The notes below the pieces were generated by a model. That model was not told the origin of the DNA. It did not search any database and was given only the letters and a program-made list of their open reading frames with translations. The position numbers were made by a program, and so were the translations under genes. Source: a bacterium (GTDB lineage: Bacteria > Patescibacteriota > Microgenomatia > UBA1400 > PJMF01). Taken from it: a stretch of 22,860 nt of DNA. The stretch lies in NCBI GenBank assembly GCA_017431585.1, contig JAFRKU010000045.1, positions 1-22,860 of the forward strand, written 5' to 3'. Every line of letters begins with the position of its first letter. Position 1 is the stretch's first letter. Shown here piece after piece: positions 14,160 through 21,918 of this stretch.

Positions 14160-16145
14160 TTAGTGGACGGCGAGTCGACGATCTGTCCAGACACGGCCGA
14201 AATAGCGATACCAAGCGGCGAGATTAAAACCACACGCGCTGGGCAAACGGCGACAATCGCTGGCAAAATAGACGGATGTATCCAGTAAAGTATCGCCTCG
14301 AGCGTTGGTGCACGTGACACGGACGGTGCCTGGTGTGTCGCTGGTGAAATCCAGATACGTCAGTTCTTGGCTGCCAACAAATGAGGTTTGATCGATGGCG
14401 GGCGCGGTGGTGCACTGGTAATCGATGGGGACAATGGGAAAATTTTGAGCGTCGCGGGCGGCTAAAATGAGGCGAACGGGGTTGCGACCGGCGCCGGCGA
14501 AGCGATTGTGGACGGTGATAGCGCTAGTGGTGGCCTCTGGCATACCTGGGGCGATTTCCGGGAGTAAGACGGCACGATAGGCAGCGCGGGCTGAAGCAAG
14601 CAAGTCGGGAAAAGTTTGATGCACTAGTTGAAATTGGCCGTCGGCCGTTGGTTGCCAAACCCGCGTGACTGGATAGAAAGCTGGCTGATCAATGATTTGG
14701 GTCCAATTACCAAACTCTGACGGCTGATGCGAACTGAAGATATCGGTGGCAGTAAAAGTCAGTTGCACCGGCTCGCCAGCGACAGTGTGATAAGCAAAAG
14801 TCAGTGTATCGTCGCTGAAAGTCAGTTGAGGGTGGTCTGCTTGGCTAATGGCCGGCAAACGGAAGCCACGTAACTCATGGACATCGCCGACGCGCGCCAA
14901 TAAAGGCCTAAGTTGACAACGGCGCCACCAGCCCCAACCAGTACAAGTGGTGATTTGATGAAGCGAGGCGTCCAGAGCGGGCGGGACGATTTGGTAGAGC
15001 CCGCCTCGGGCTTGATGGTCATTGTAATAGTCGGACCAAGCGGGGTCGTAAAAGCGGAGGTCGCTGATAAAAAGTCGCTCACCTGTGGCGCGCAAGCGGA
15101 GGCGATAGGCGGACGTCTGGATCCACCAGGCTTGGTCGGTGGGATCGCGAGTGATGAGATTGTGACCGGCGTAGACGCCAACGGCACTGGCGCGAGAGGC
15201 TTGAGATAAAAGCGTTGGTATATCAATGATTTGCCAGTCAGTGCTATTAGCGACATCAGTGGCTAAAGCGTCGAGTTGAGCAACGTAGGCGGTTTGATAG
15301 ATGTCACTCATACTGTTTTCCAGACCGACGACGGCCCAACCGCGCTGGCCGCCCGGTTGGGACATGGCCTGGCGGATCAAGGGGATGAAGTAATTATCCA
15401 GTGTCCGGTTGTCTAGGGCGTAATCATTGGCTTGACTGGTGAAAGACGAGGTGGTGTCGCCATAGTTGGCGAGCGGATCGGTGGTGGTATGTTTGATGAC
15501 GAGCAAATCGTCTGGATTGCCACTCGGCTGTAAGTACCAGTTATCTTGGGCAAAGTATGGATAATGGACGGGCGCGCCGTCATTGGTGTAACTATCAGTG
15601 CCCGACTGCTCGCGAACACTCATCCAAATTTGCAAGCCCTGGGCGCGCAGGGTGCCCAAACTCGCGCTGTCTATCCCCCACGCCCCAGCGATAACAGGAT
15701 TTGTACGAAATACAGATTTAAATTGATTTATCAATGTTTCTATGATTGCATTTCTTTCGGTCGGGGTGTAGCCGACGAGCAAGGCATATTGGGCTTGGTG
15801 CCAATTATCTGAGGTGCCGCGATAGTCCACGCCGGCGGCGGCAGCCAACTCAGGTGTGACTTCCACCCAGAGACCGGGAGTAAAACGGCCGGTGTCGTGA
15901 GTGCGCCACCAGGAGACAAATTCTTCATTGACCAGGGCGTCATAGCGCCACAAAAAGACGGCGGGAAATTGGTGGGCGTTGAGAGCGGTGACTTGCGTCT
16001 CCAAGGCGGACAGAGAGCCGACATCGCAACATTCGCGGCCGCGGACTTGATTGAGCAAGAATATATCGCCCGCTGCCAGGCTGGGACTGACGGCCGCCCA
16101 CCAAATGAGACTAGAAAAGAGTAAACACCGTCCCCAACTCACCAT
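14160..16145 (-). CDS. Large secreted protein, possible polysaccharide-deacetylase-like or glycosidase-like barrel plus beta domains
   Basis: This 661-residue protein begins with a clear signal peptide (residues 1-25, core CLLFSSLIWWAAV, cleavage near SLAAG). The first 300 residues resemble a (beta/alpha) barrel of carbohydrate-active enzymes: PAVFLWRYDALV, FTPGLWVEVTPEL, IAGAWGIDSASLGTL, WMSVREQSGTD, GWAVVGLENSM. A beta-rich middle (about 340-560) and a final Ig-like segment follow. No catalytic set can be assigned confidently, so the enzyme idea is a guess. The start at 16145 is set by GGGAGG 4-5 nt upstream. It overlaps the znuB stop by 7 nt, so it is probably the last gene of the metal transporter operon. 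Confidence 0.75.
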   Translation of the reverse strand: MVSWGRCLLFSSLIWWAAVSPSLAAGDIFLLNQVRGRECCDVGSLSALETQVTALNAHQFPAVFLWRYDALVNEEFVSWWRTHDTGRFTPGLWVEVTPELAAAAGVDYRGTSDNWHQAQYALLVGYTPTERNAIIETLINQFKSVFRTNPVIAGAWGIDSASLGTLRAQGLQIWMSVREQSGTDSYTNDGAPVHYPYFAQDNWYLQPSGNPDDLLVIKHTTTDPLANYGDTTSSFTSQANDYALDNRTLDNYFIPLIRQAMSQPGGQRGWAVVGLENSMSDIYQTAYVAQLDALATDVANSTDWQIIDIPTLLSQASRASAVGVYAGHNLITRDPTDQAWWIQTSAYRLRLRATGERLFISDLRFYDPAWSDYYNDHQARGGLYQIVPPALDASLHQITTCTGWGWWRRCQLRPLLARVGDVHELRGFRLPAISQADHPQLTFSDDTLTFAYHTVAGEPVQLTFTATDIFSSHQPSEFGNWTQIIDQPAFYPVTRVWQPTADGQFQLVHQTFPDLLASARAAYRAVLLPEIAPGMPEATTSAITVHNRFAGAGRNPVRLILAARDAQNFPIVPIDYQCTTAPAIDQTSFVGSQELTYLDFTSDTPGTVRVTCTNARGDTLLDTSVYFASDCRRLPSACGFNLAAWYRYFGRVWTDRRLAVH

Positions 16146-16963
16146 ATTGCCTCCCGCCAGACGCGAAAGCACCAACAGCACAAAAATATTGATGCTTCCA
16201 CTAAAACTATGACAGCGCCGGTGCTGGCATTCAGGATAAATGAAAGCACCAGCCCCAAGAAAATGCTCAAAAGATTAAACAGGATGCTCCAAAGCTGAAT
16301 CTGGCCGTAGGAGCGGCTAATTTGCAAACCGCTGGCGGCGGGAAAGATGAGTAAACTGCCGATAAGCATGACGCCGAGTAAGCGCATACCGATGACGATG
16401 AGCAAGCCGGTGCAAATGGCAGTCAAGGCCTGGTAGCGGCGGACGCTCAACCCGGCAGCGGCGGCAAAATCGCGATCTAGCGTGAGGGTAAACAGTGGCC
16501 GACGATACCAGAGAAGCAGCAGCAGCATGACGGCGCAAACCAGCAGCGACAAGATCACGTCTGACGGAGTCAGACTGAGCAAACTGCCGAACAAAAAGTT
16601 GCAAGTGTCCACGCTGAGCCCGGAGGTGAGCGAGGTGACGGCCACGCCGGTGGCCAAGGCGGTGGCGGAAATGAGGGCTACGGCGGTGTCGGGGTGGAGA
16701 CGGGAGTGTTCGTTTAAATGAAGCAGCCAGAGGCTACCGACGGCCACGGCCGGCAGCGCCAGCCAGAGAGGTTGAGCCAGGCCGCAAGCGACAGCGAGGG
16801 TGACTACGCCGAAGCCGAGATGACTGAGACCGTCGGTGAGCATGCTATCGTGGCGCAACACCAGCGGTAAACCCAAAAGCGCCGCCAAGATACCCACCGC
16901 CGCGCCCACCAGCAGCGCTCGCGACATAAAGCCGTAGGCAAACATGACAGACAAGCTTAGCAT
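16139..16963 (-). CDS. znuB: Zinc/manganese ABC transporter permease (ABC-3 family)
   Basis: This 274-residue integral membrane protein has about eight hydrophobic segments and matches the ABC-3 family. It shows FMSRALLVGAAVGILAALLG near the N-terminus, RHDSMLTDGLSHLGFG (the conserved D-x-L-S-H region), LLFGSLL-type LFGSLLSLTPSD, and RLLGVMLIGSLLIFPAAS before the last helices. It would form the membrane channel for Zn2+ or Mn2+ with the adjacent ATPase and binding protein. The ATG overlaps the znuC stop by 7 nt. AAAGGAG lies just 2 nt before it, close for a Shine-Dalgarno, so the ATG at 16945 is a less likely alternative. Confidence 0.9.
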   Translation of the reverse strand: MLSLSVMFAYGFMSRALLVGAAVGILAALLGLPLVLRHDSMLTDGLSHLGFGVVTLAVACGLAQPLWLALPAVAVGSLWLLHLNEHSRLHPDTAVALISATALATGVAVTSLTSGLSVDTCNFLFGSLLSLTPSDVILSLLVCAVMLLLLLWYRRPLFTLTLDRDFAAAAGLSVRRYQALTAICTGLLIVIGMRLLGVMLIGSLLIFPAASGLQISRSYGQIQLWSILFNLLSIFLGLVLSFILNASTGAVIVLVEASIFLCCWCFRVWREAIW

Positions 16964-17643
16964 GGCTCCTTTCGCGCTGATGGGCGAAATTTATCCTGTG
17001 TACCGGCAAAATTAAGCCGGCCGTCAACCAATTGGATGACGTAGTCGCATTGGTCCAGCATCTGAGGCCAGTCGTGGGTGACCATCAGCACCGATAAACC
17101 GACGTGGCGGCGCAATTGGCGCAGCAGGGCGTAAATATCGTGGGCGACGCGCGGATCCAGGCCAGTGGTGGGCTCATCCAGGACCAAAAGCTCCTGAGTG
17201 GCACACAAGGCGCGGGCTAAAAGGACGCGCTGTTGCTGGCCGGCGGACAAAGCAGACCAGGGACGACGGGCAAGTTGGTCCAGGCGGAGCTTGCGCATCA
17301 GGGCATCGGCTTGAGCAAAGGAAGTTTTGGCAGTAGAGAACCGAAACTTAGGCAAGGTAATCACCCCCGAGCGGACAATTTGGGTGACATTGGCAGGAAA
17401 ATGCGGATCAATGGCTTTATTTTGCGATAGATAGCCGACGGCGGCGGGGCGGACAATGGTGCCAGTATAGGGTTGCAAACCTAAAATACACTTGACCAGA
17501 GTGCTTTTACCCGAGCCATTTTCGCCAATGATGGCGGTGAGACTGCCGCTGGGGATAGTCAGGCTCAGGTCATGGAGCACCTGCGGGCCACCAGGGTAAC
17601 GGCTGGAGACGTGATCGAGGGTGACAACCGGGGAGTTTACCAC
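16957..17643 (-). CDS. znuC: Zinc/manganese ABC transporter ATP-binding protein
   Basis: This 228-residue ATPase has Walker A GENGSGKST (about residues 40-48), Q-loop VGYLSQNKAID, signature LSAGQQQRVLLARAL (Ala in place of the second Gly), Walker B LLVLDEPTTGLD and H-loop MVTHDW. The SQ-N-K-A-ID wording is typical of the ZnuC/MntB subfamily. The start is the GTG at 17643: GGAGG lies 7 nt upstream inside znuA, and the homologous region begins just after. It overlaps the znuA stop by 7 nt and the znuB start by 7 nt, a tightly coupled operon. Confidence 0.92.
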   Translation of the reverse strand: MVNSPVVTLDHVSSRYPGGPQVLHDLSLTIPSGSLTAIIGENGSGKSTLVKCILGLQPYTGTIVRPAAVGYLSQNKAIDPHFPANVTQIVRSGVITLPKFRFSTAKTSFAQADALMRKLRLDQLARRPWSALSAGQQQRVLLARALCATQELLVLDEPTTGLDPRVAHDIYALLRQLRRHVGLSVLMVTHDWPQMLDQCDYVIQLVDGRLNFAGTQDKFRPSARKEPC

Positions 17644-18628
17644 AAGGCGGCCTCCAAAACAGGGTAATTGCGCGTCATCAGGCTCACCCAAGTCTCGCCG
17701 GCGGCAAAATCGGCGGGCGAGATGGTGTGCAAACTTTGGAGTTGGAGCGCCTGGGCACCGGTTTCGGCCGCGAGCGTGCGAGCCAGCTGGCCATCGCTGG
17801 TTTCCAGATATAAAACCACGGGGATATGCTCTTTGACCAGGCGGTCATGCAAACGAGCCATGGTGGCAGCCGAGGGGGTAATTTCGCCGCTGCAGCCGGG
17901 AAAAGCGGCACTAGCGCGCAGGCCAAATTCATCGAGAAAATATTGCCAGGGCATACGGTCGGCAAACACCAGGCGGTCGCGGACGCGGGCATTGGCAATC
18001 TCGTGTAAATGGTAGTCGACTTGGCCAATTTGGGCCAGATAAAGATTGGCATTGCCTAAATATTGTGCGACGTAGGTGGGATCGAGAGCAGAGAGAGTGT
18101 CGCACAATTTTGGACTAAAACCATGACCATGGCGGGCGACGTCCAGATATGCTCTTCGAAATTATTCTCTGGTTCGTCAGAGTCGGCTTCTGCTTGAGCA
18201 TCATCAACACTCATTTCTTCTTGGACAGCCACTAGATCGCTCAGCCGGAGAGTCTGGCCCGGGCGGTCCAGAGTGGGCAAAAGCTGTTCGAGCCAGGATT
18301 CCATCTGGCCACCATTGTAAACAAGCAAATCGCAATTAGTCAAGGCAATGATGTCGCCAGGTGTGGGATCATAGGAGTGGCTATCGACGCCTGGTGGGAC
18401 GAGTAATTGTAAAGAAATTCCCGGTACATCGCCAATAATAGCCCGCAAAAAGTCGTAGGCGGCAAAATTGGAAGCCACCAGGGAAAGCCTGGTAGTGGCG
18501 GGAGACGCGGGGGCGGGCACCAAAGGTGTCGCGCTCGAGCGTCCCAGGCGAAAAAGGGCCCACCAACCGCCAATAATCACGACTAACACCAGCAAGAGAG
18601 TGCCCAGAGACCGCCAAATTTTGTGCAT
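17637..18628 (-). CDS. znuA: Metal-binding lipoprotein-like ZnuA, interrupted by a 1-base frameshift
   Basis: This is the substrate-binding protein of the metal transporter, in two frames. The first, from 18628, has an N-terminal membrane anchor (LGTLLLVLVVIIGGWWALF), LSLVASNFAAYDFLRAIIGD, the metal-site motif LLVPPGVDSHSYDPTPGDI, an acidic loop (EEMSVDDAQAEADSDEPE) and EEHIWTSP. It then goes off-frame and would stop at about 18056. The second frame continues the family text: KLCDTLSALDPTYVAQYLGN, LVFADRMPWQYFLDEFGL, FPGCSGEITPSAATM, ending NYPVLEAALW. One extra A in the run of four A near 18108-18111 joins them into a protein of 330 residues. The FADR-x-P and FPGCS wording matches a subgroup common in Firmicutes. 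As written it is broken; the operon behind it is intact. Confidence 0.88.
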
Positions 18629-18635
18629 ATGGGCA

Positions 18636-18646
18636 ATTATACCACA
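18636..18646 (-). promoter_or_regulatory. Leaderless extended -10 promoter of the metal transporter operon
   Basis: TGTGGTATAAT on the minus strand, ending 7 nt before the znuA ATG at 18628. No good -35 is visible, as expected for an extended -10 promoter. The same 11-base string drives ftsH on the other strand at 18704-18714. Confidence 0.7.
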
Positions 18647-18660
18647 CGGCGGGGCGACAG

Positions 18661-18685
18661 TTGCTAGCAAATTGATATAATTGCT
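18661..18685. promoter_or_regulatory. Candidate operator in the znuA-ftsH divergent spacer
   Basis: TTGCTAGCAA (18661-18670) is a perfect palindrome. AGCAAATT (18666-18673) and AATTGCT (18679-18685) form a second, imperfect one with a single extra base. The site lies between the divergent promoters, upstream of znuA, where a Zur- or MntR-type metal repressor could bind. It does not match the classic Zur box, so this is speculative. Confidence 0.3.
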
Positions 18686-18703
18686 GCTAATTTTGGCGGA
18701 ATT

Positions 18704-18714
18704 TGTGGTATAAT
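18704..18714 (+). promoter_or_regulatory. Leaderless extended -10 promoter of ftsH
   Basis: TGTGGTATAAT ends 7 nt before the ftsH ATG at 18722, so the transcript should start at or next to the A of the start codon. No Shine-Dalgarno or clear -35 box is present. Confidence 0.7.
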
Positions 18715-18721
18715 ACGGCCT

Positions 18722-20788
18722 ATGGCAAATGAGCAAACCGAAAAACAAGTGACAAAAAAACCGGTGCGACGGCGTAAAACGACGACTCGGCGCACTCGCA
18801 TTAGCCCAGCCAGAGTGGCCAGCCAGAAAACAAAAGAGACAAAAAGTGAACAAACTGAAAAAAAACACCGAAAAATGACTAAAACCACGGAGCACGTTTT
18901 TCTGAATGAAAACGGGGAAGAATACAAAGTGGTGGAAGTGCAATTTGATTTGAAGGCCATTTTTAAAAACGTCTTGCTGGTGGCTTTGCTGGCGGTGTTT
19001 TTGGTGCCGACTTTGGCTTCGATGTGGGGCAAGCAAGTCAAACAATTGTCGCTTTCGGACTTCGCGCGCGATTTACAGGCGGGGAAAATTGAGAAAATTG
19101 CTCTGGCGGGCGACGAATTCCGCTTGGATTATTATGACGATCGCGCGCCGGATGAAACGCCGACTCGTTATCTGGTGCGCAAAGAAGCGGGCGTAACGTC
19201 TCTGGACTTTTTGCAAGCGGCGGGGGTGAACTTGGCGGAGACAGACGTTCAAATTGAGGACTTGTCTTTTGGCCAGATGTTTTGGGAAGCGACGCTGAGT
19301 TTGCTGCCACTTTTGGGGATGGGGGTATTCTTGCTATGGATGATGCATGCCGTGCGAGCCAGCGGGGCGGATATGTTCGGTATTTCGCGCTCGCGAGCCA
19401 AAGTTTTTGTCAAGGGCAAGCAAAATGTGAAGTTTGCGGACGTGGGCGGCATGGAAGAGGCCAAAAAGGAACTGGAAGAAATCGTAGATTTCTTGAAAAA
19501 TCCGGAAAAATATCAAAAGGTGGGGGCGCGCACGCCCAAGGGCGTGTTGCTGGTGGGTCCGGCGGGCACGGGTAAAACTTTGCTGGCGCGGGCGGTAGCC
19601 GGCGAGGCCGATGTACAATTTTTGTCGGTGGCCGGCAGCGAGTTTATGGAGATGCTGGTGGGTGTGGGAGCCTCGCGGGTGCGCGATTTATTCGAGCAAG
19701 CCAAAAAGTCGGCGCCGGCGATTATTTTCATTGATGAAATTGATGCCATTGGTCGGATGCGCTCGGGGATGGGCCTGGGCGGTGGCCACGATGAGCGCGA
19801 GCAGACGCTAAATCAAATTTTGGTGGAAATGGACGGGTTTACGCCCAATGACAATGTGATCGTGATTGCGGCGACCAATCGGGGCGACATGTTGGATCCG
19901 GCGCTGGTACGCCCGGGACGATTTGACAGACGGGTGCAAGTGAGTTTGCCGGATTTAGCAGAGCGCAAGTACATTTTACAAATTCATCGCCAGGCGAAGC
20001 CGGTGGATCCAAAAGTCGACTGGGACGAAGTGGCGCGACTGACGACGGGTTTTTCGGGGGCGGACATTGAAAACATGCTCAACGAAGCGGCGATTGCGAT
20101 TGTGCGCGACGGTCGAGTGGCGATCACGATGAGCGATTTGAACGAAGCTTCAATCAAGGTGAAATTGGGACCGAGCAAGAAACGACTAGCCGACGAATAC
20201 GAGCGTCAGATGACAGCGTATCACGAAGTGGGCCACGCGATTTGTGCGCACGTCCTACCTCACGCCGACGGCGTGTCGCGGATTTCGATTATTTCGCGCG
20301 GAGGCGCTTTGGGTTACACCATCACGCCGCCCAATCAGGATCGGATGCAGTTGACCCGTTCGCAAGTGCTAGACGAAATGAGTGTGATGTTGGGCGGGCG
20401 CGTGGCGGAAGAGCTGGTTTTTGGCGAGCTGACGGCGGGGGCAAGCAATGATATTGCGCGGGCGACCAAAATTGCCCGACAAATGGTGACCGAATGGGGT
20501 ATGAGCAGCTTGGGGCCAGTGTACATGGCGCCGCTTTATGAAGACATGGACTACAGTCACGTGTTTGACGAACCGGATCATATTTCGCCGGAGTTGGCGG
20601 CCAAAGTGGATGCGGAAGTGCAAAAAATTATGGCAGGCGCTTACAAGCAAACCAAAAAAGTGCTGACGAAATATCGGAACAAATTGAAAACGATTGCCGG
20701 CGTTTTGTTGGACAAAGAAACCTTGGAAGGTGGGGAGTTTACACAACTGATGGGAGAAGAGAAAGCCCGGCCCCACACCCATGTTTGA
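18722..20788 (+). CDS. ftsH: ATP-dependent zinc metalloprotease FtsH
   Basis: This 688-residue membrane-bound AAA+ protease degrades misfolded and regulatory proteins. An unusual hydrophilic, Lys/Arg/Thr-rich cytoplasmic extension of about 77 residues precedes membrane helix 1 (about 81-101); FtsH normally begins at its first helix. A periplasmic domain and helix 2 (about 190-209) follow. The AAA module has Walker A GPAGTGKT (279-286), pore motif FMEMLVGVGA, Walker B IIFIDEIDAIGR and arginine fingers in DPALVRPGRFDRR. The zinc site is H501-E-V-G-H505 with Asp577 (ASNDIARAT). The pore motif has Leu where FVEMFVG is usual. The mRNA is predicted leaderless. Its last 8 nt overlap the exonuclease gene. 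Confidence 0.97.
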   Translation: MANEQTEKQVTKKPVRRRKTTTRRTRISPARVASQKTKETKSEQTEKKHRKMTKTTEHVFLNENGEEYKVVEVQFDLKAIFKNVLLVALLAVFLVPTLASMWGKQVKQLSLSDFARDLQAGKIEKIALAGDEFRLDYYDDRAPDETPTRYLVRKEAGVTSLDFLQAAGVNLAETDVQIEDLSFGQMFWEATLSLLPLLGMGVFLLWMMHAVRASGADMFGISRSRAKVFVKGKQNVKFADVGGMEEAKKELEEIVDFLKNPEKYQKVGARTPKGVLLVGPAGTGKTLLARAVAGEADVQFLSVAGSEFMEMLVGVGASRVRDLFEQAKKSAPAIIFIDEIDAIGRMRSGMGLGGGHDEREQTLNQILVEMDGFTPNDNVIVIAATNRGDMLDPALVRPGRFDRRVQVSLPDLAERKYILQIHRQAKPVDPKVDWDEVARLTTGFSGADIENMLNEAAIAIVRDGRVAITMSDLNEASIKVKLGPSKKRLADEYERQMTAYHEVGHAICAHVLPHADGVSRISIISRGGALGYTITPPNQDRMQLTRSQVLDEMSVMLGGRVAEELVFGELTAGASNDIARATKIARQMVTEWGMSSLGPVYMAPLYEDMDYSHVFDEPDHISPELAAKVDAEVQKIMAGAYKQTKKVLTKYRNKLKTIAGVLLDKETLEGGEFTQLMGEEKARPHTHV

Positions 20789-21737
20789 GGAAAATGAACC
20801 CAAGCCAAAATTTTTAATTGTCGATGGCCACGCGCTGGTTTATCGGGCGTATCACGCTTTTCCGCAACTGCTGGACAAAAACGATCAACCGGCGGGGGCG
20901 GTGTACGGGTTTTTGCGGATTCTGCTATCGGTGTTGCGCGACGTGACACCGGCGTGCTGGCTGATAGCTTTTGATGACCCAGCACCGACGAAGCGGCGAC
21001 TGAAGTATGATTTTTACAAAGCCAATCGGCCGGAAATGCCGGAAGACTTGCGGCCGCAAGTGGAGACAGTGAAAAAGGCGGTGGCGCAAATGGGCGCGCC
21101 GGTGAAGCAAATGCCCGGCATTGAAGCCGACGATATCATTGGCACGCTCTCGCGCCAAGTGTGCGAGGCCGGCCAATACGACGTGTTGATTTTGACCGGG
21201 GATAAAGATAGTTTTCAATTGGTCAACGATTGTATCCATGTGCTCTCGCCCAATAGCACGCGCGACCGAGCGGCCAAAGTCCGCCAGCCATTGATCGAAT
21301 ACAATCCGGCGCTGGTGGAGCAAAAAATGCAGATTCCGCCCGCTTTGATTGTGGATTTTAAAGCGCTAGCGGGGGACGCGAGCGACAATATTCCGGGCGT
21401 GACGGGGATCGGGGCGAAAACGGCGGTGGCGCTGCTGCGGCAGTTTGGGAGTTTGGACGGAATTTACCAAGCGATTGATAATGACAGTGTGGCCGACGTG
21501 CGCGCCAGCGTGGTGGCAAAATTAATAAATTTCCGGGAGCAAGCGTATGTCAGTCAAGAGCTGGCGCGCATCGATACGCACGTGGGCGAAGTACAATTTG
21601 ACGAAGCAGCGTGTCGGGTGAGTGATTACAATAAGCCGGCGATGGTGGAGTTGCTGGAGCAACACGGTTTCAATTCGCTGATTAAATTGCTACCGGACGA
21701 TGAGTTTGAAAGCGGTTTGCAAGAGGCGTTGTTTTGA
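20781..21737 (+). CDS. Stand-alone 5'-3' exonuclease (PolA N-terminal/FEN type)
   Basis: This 318-residue nuclease is the flap endonuclease/5'-3' exonuclease domain of DNA polymerase I without the proofreading and polymerase domains. It removes RNA primers and flaps. The metal-binding acids are in place: Asp15 (LIVDGHALVYRAYHA), Asp65-Asp66 (AFDDPAPTKRR), Glu115/Asp117/Asp118 (PGIEADDIIGTL), Asp141/Asp143 (LTGDKDSFQLV), Asp199 and Asp202. The helix-hairpin-helix DNA-binding region follows (DASDNIPGVTGIGAKTAVALL). It begins inside the ftsH stop region (8-nt overlap), so expression is tied to ftsH. A terminator-like hairpin follows 15 nt after its stop. Confidence 0.93.
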   Translation: MFEENEPKPKFLIVDGHALVYRAYHAFPQLLDKNDQPAGAVYGFLRILLSVLRDVTPACWLIAFDDPAPTKRRLKYDFYKANRPEMPEDLRPQVETVKKAVAQMGAPVKQMPGIEADDIIGTLSRQVCEAGQYDVLILTGDKDSFQLVNDCIHVLSPNSTRDRAAKVRQPLIEYNPALVEQKMQIPPALIVDFKALAGDASDNIPGVTGIGAKTAVALLRQFGSLDGIYQAIDNDSVADVRASVVAKLINFREQAYVSQELARIDTHVGEVQFDEAACRVSDYNKPAMVELLEQHGFNSLIKLLPDDEFESGLQEALF

Positions 21738-21752
21738 GAAAGCTTAAAAAGC

Positions 21753-21777
21753 AAACCCGGGAGTAGCTCCCGGGTTT
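21753..21777. terminator. GC-rich hairpin 1, probable bidirectional terminator
   Basis: Perfect 11-bp stem AAACCCGGGAG / CTCCCGGGTTT with loop TAG. On the plus strand it is followed by GGGGTTTT. On the minus strand it is followed by GCTTTTTAAG, the better U-tract. It lies 15 nt after the exonuclease stop, between convergent genes. Confidence 0.75.
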
Positions 21778-21805
21778 GGGGTTTTCCAGGCGGAAATTGG
21801 TTTAC

Positions 21806-21828
21806 AACCCGGGAGTTACTCCCGGGTT
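21806..21828. terminator. GC-rich hairpin 2, repeat of hairpin 1
   Basis: 10-bp stem AACCCGGGAG / CTCCCGGGTT, loop TTA, followed by TGGGGT as in hairpin 1. There is no U-tract, so it is a near copy of the first rather than an independent typical terminator. Confidence 0.65.
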
Positions 21829-21839
21829 TGGGGTAAAGT

Positions 21840-21854
21840 CGGGAGTTGCTCCCG
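21840..21854. repeat. GC-rich hairpin 3, shortened copy
   Basis: 6-bp stem CGGGAG / CTCCCG, loop TTG, followed by GGTT and a run of G (21858-21867). Left arm truncated relative to copies 1 and 2. Three copies of one hairpin within 102 bp indicate local duplication. Confidence 0.6.
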
Positions 21855-21918
21855 GGTTGGGGGGGGGCGTAATTTGTGCGCCTCGCACGCTAGTGCTGTC
21901 GCGTCGCTACGCTCGTCT

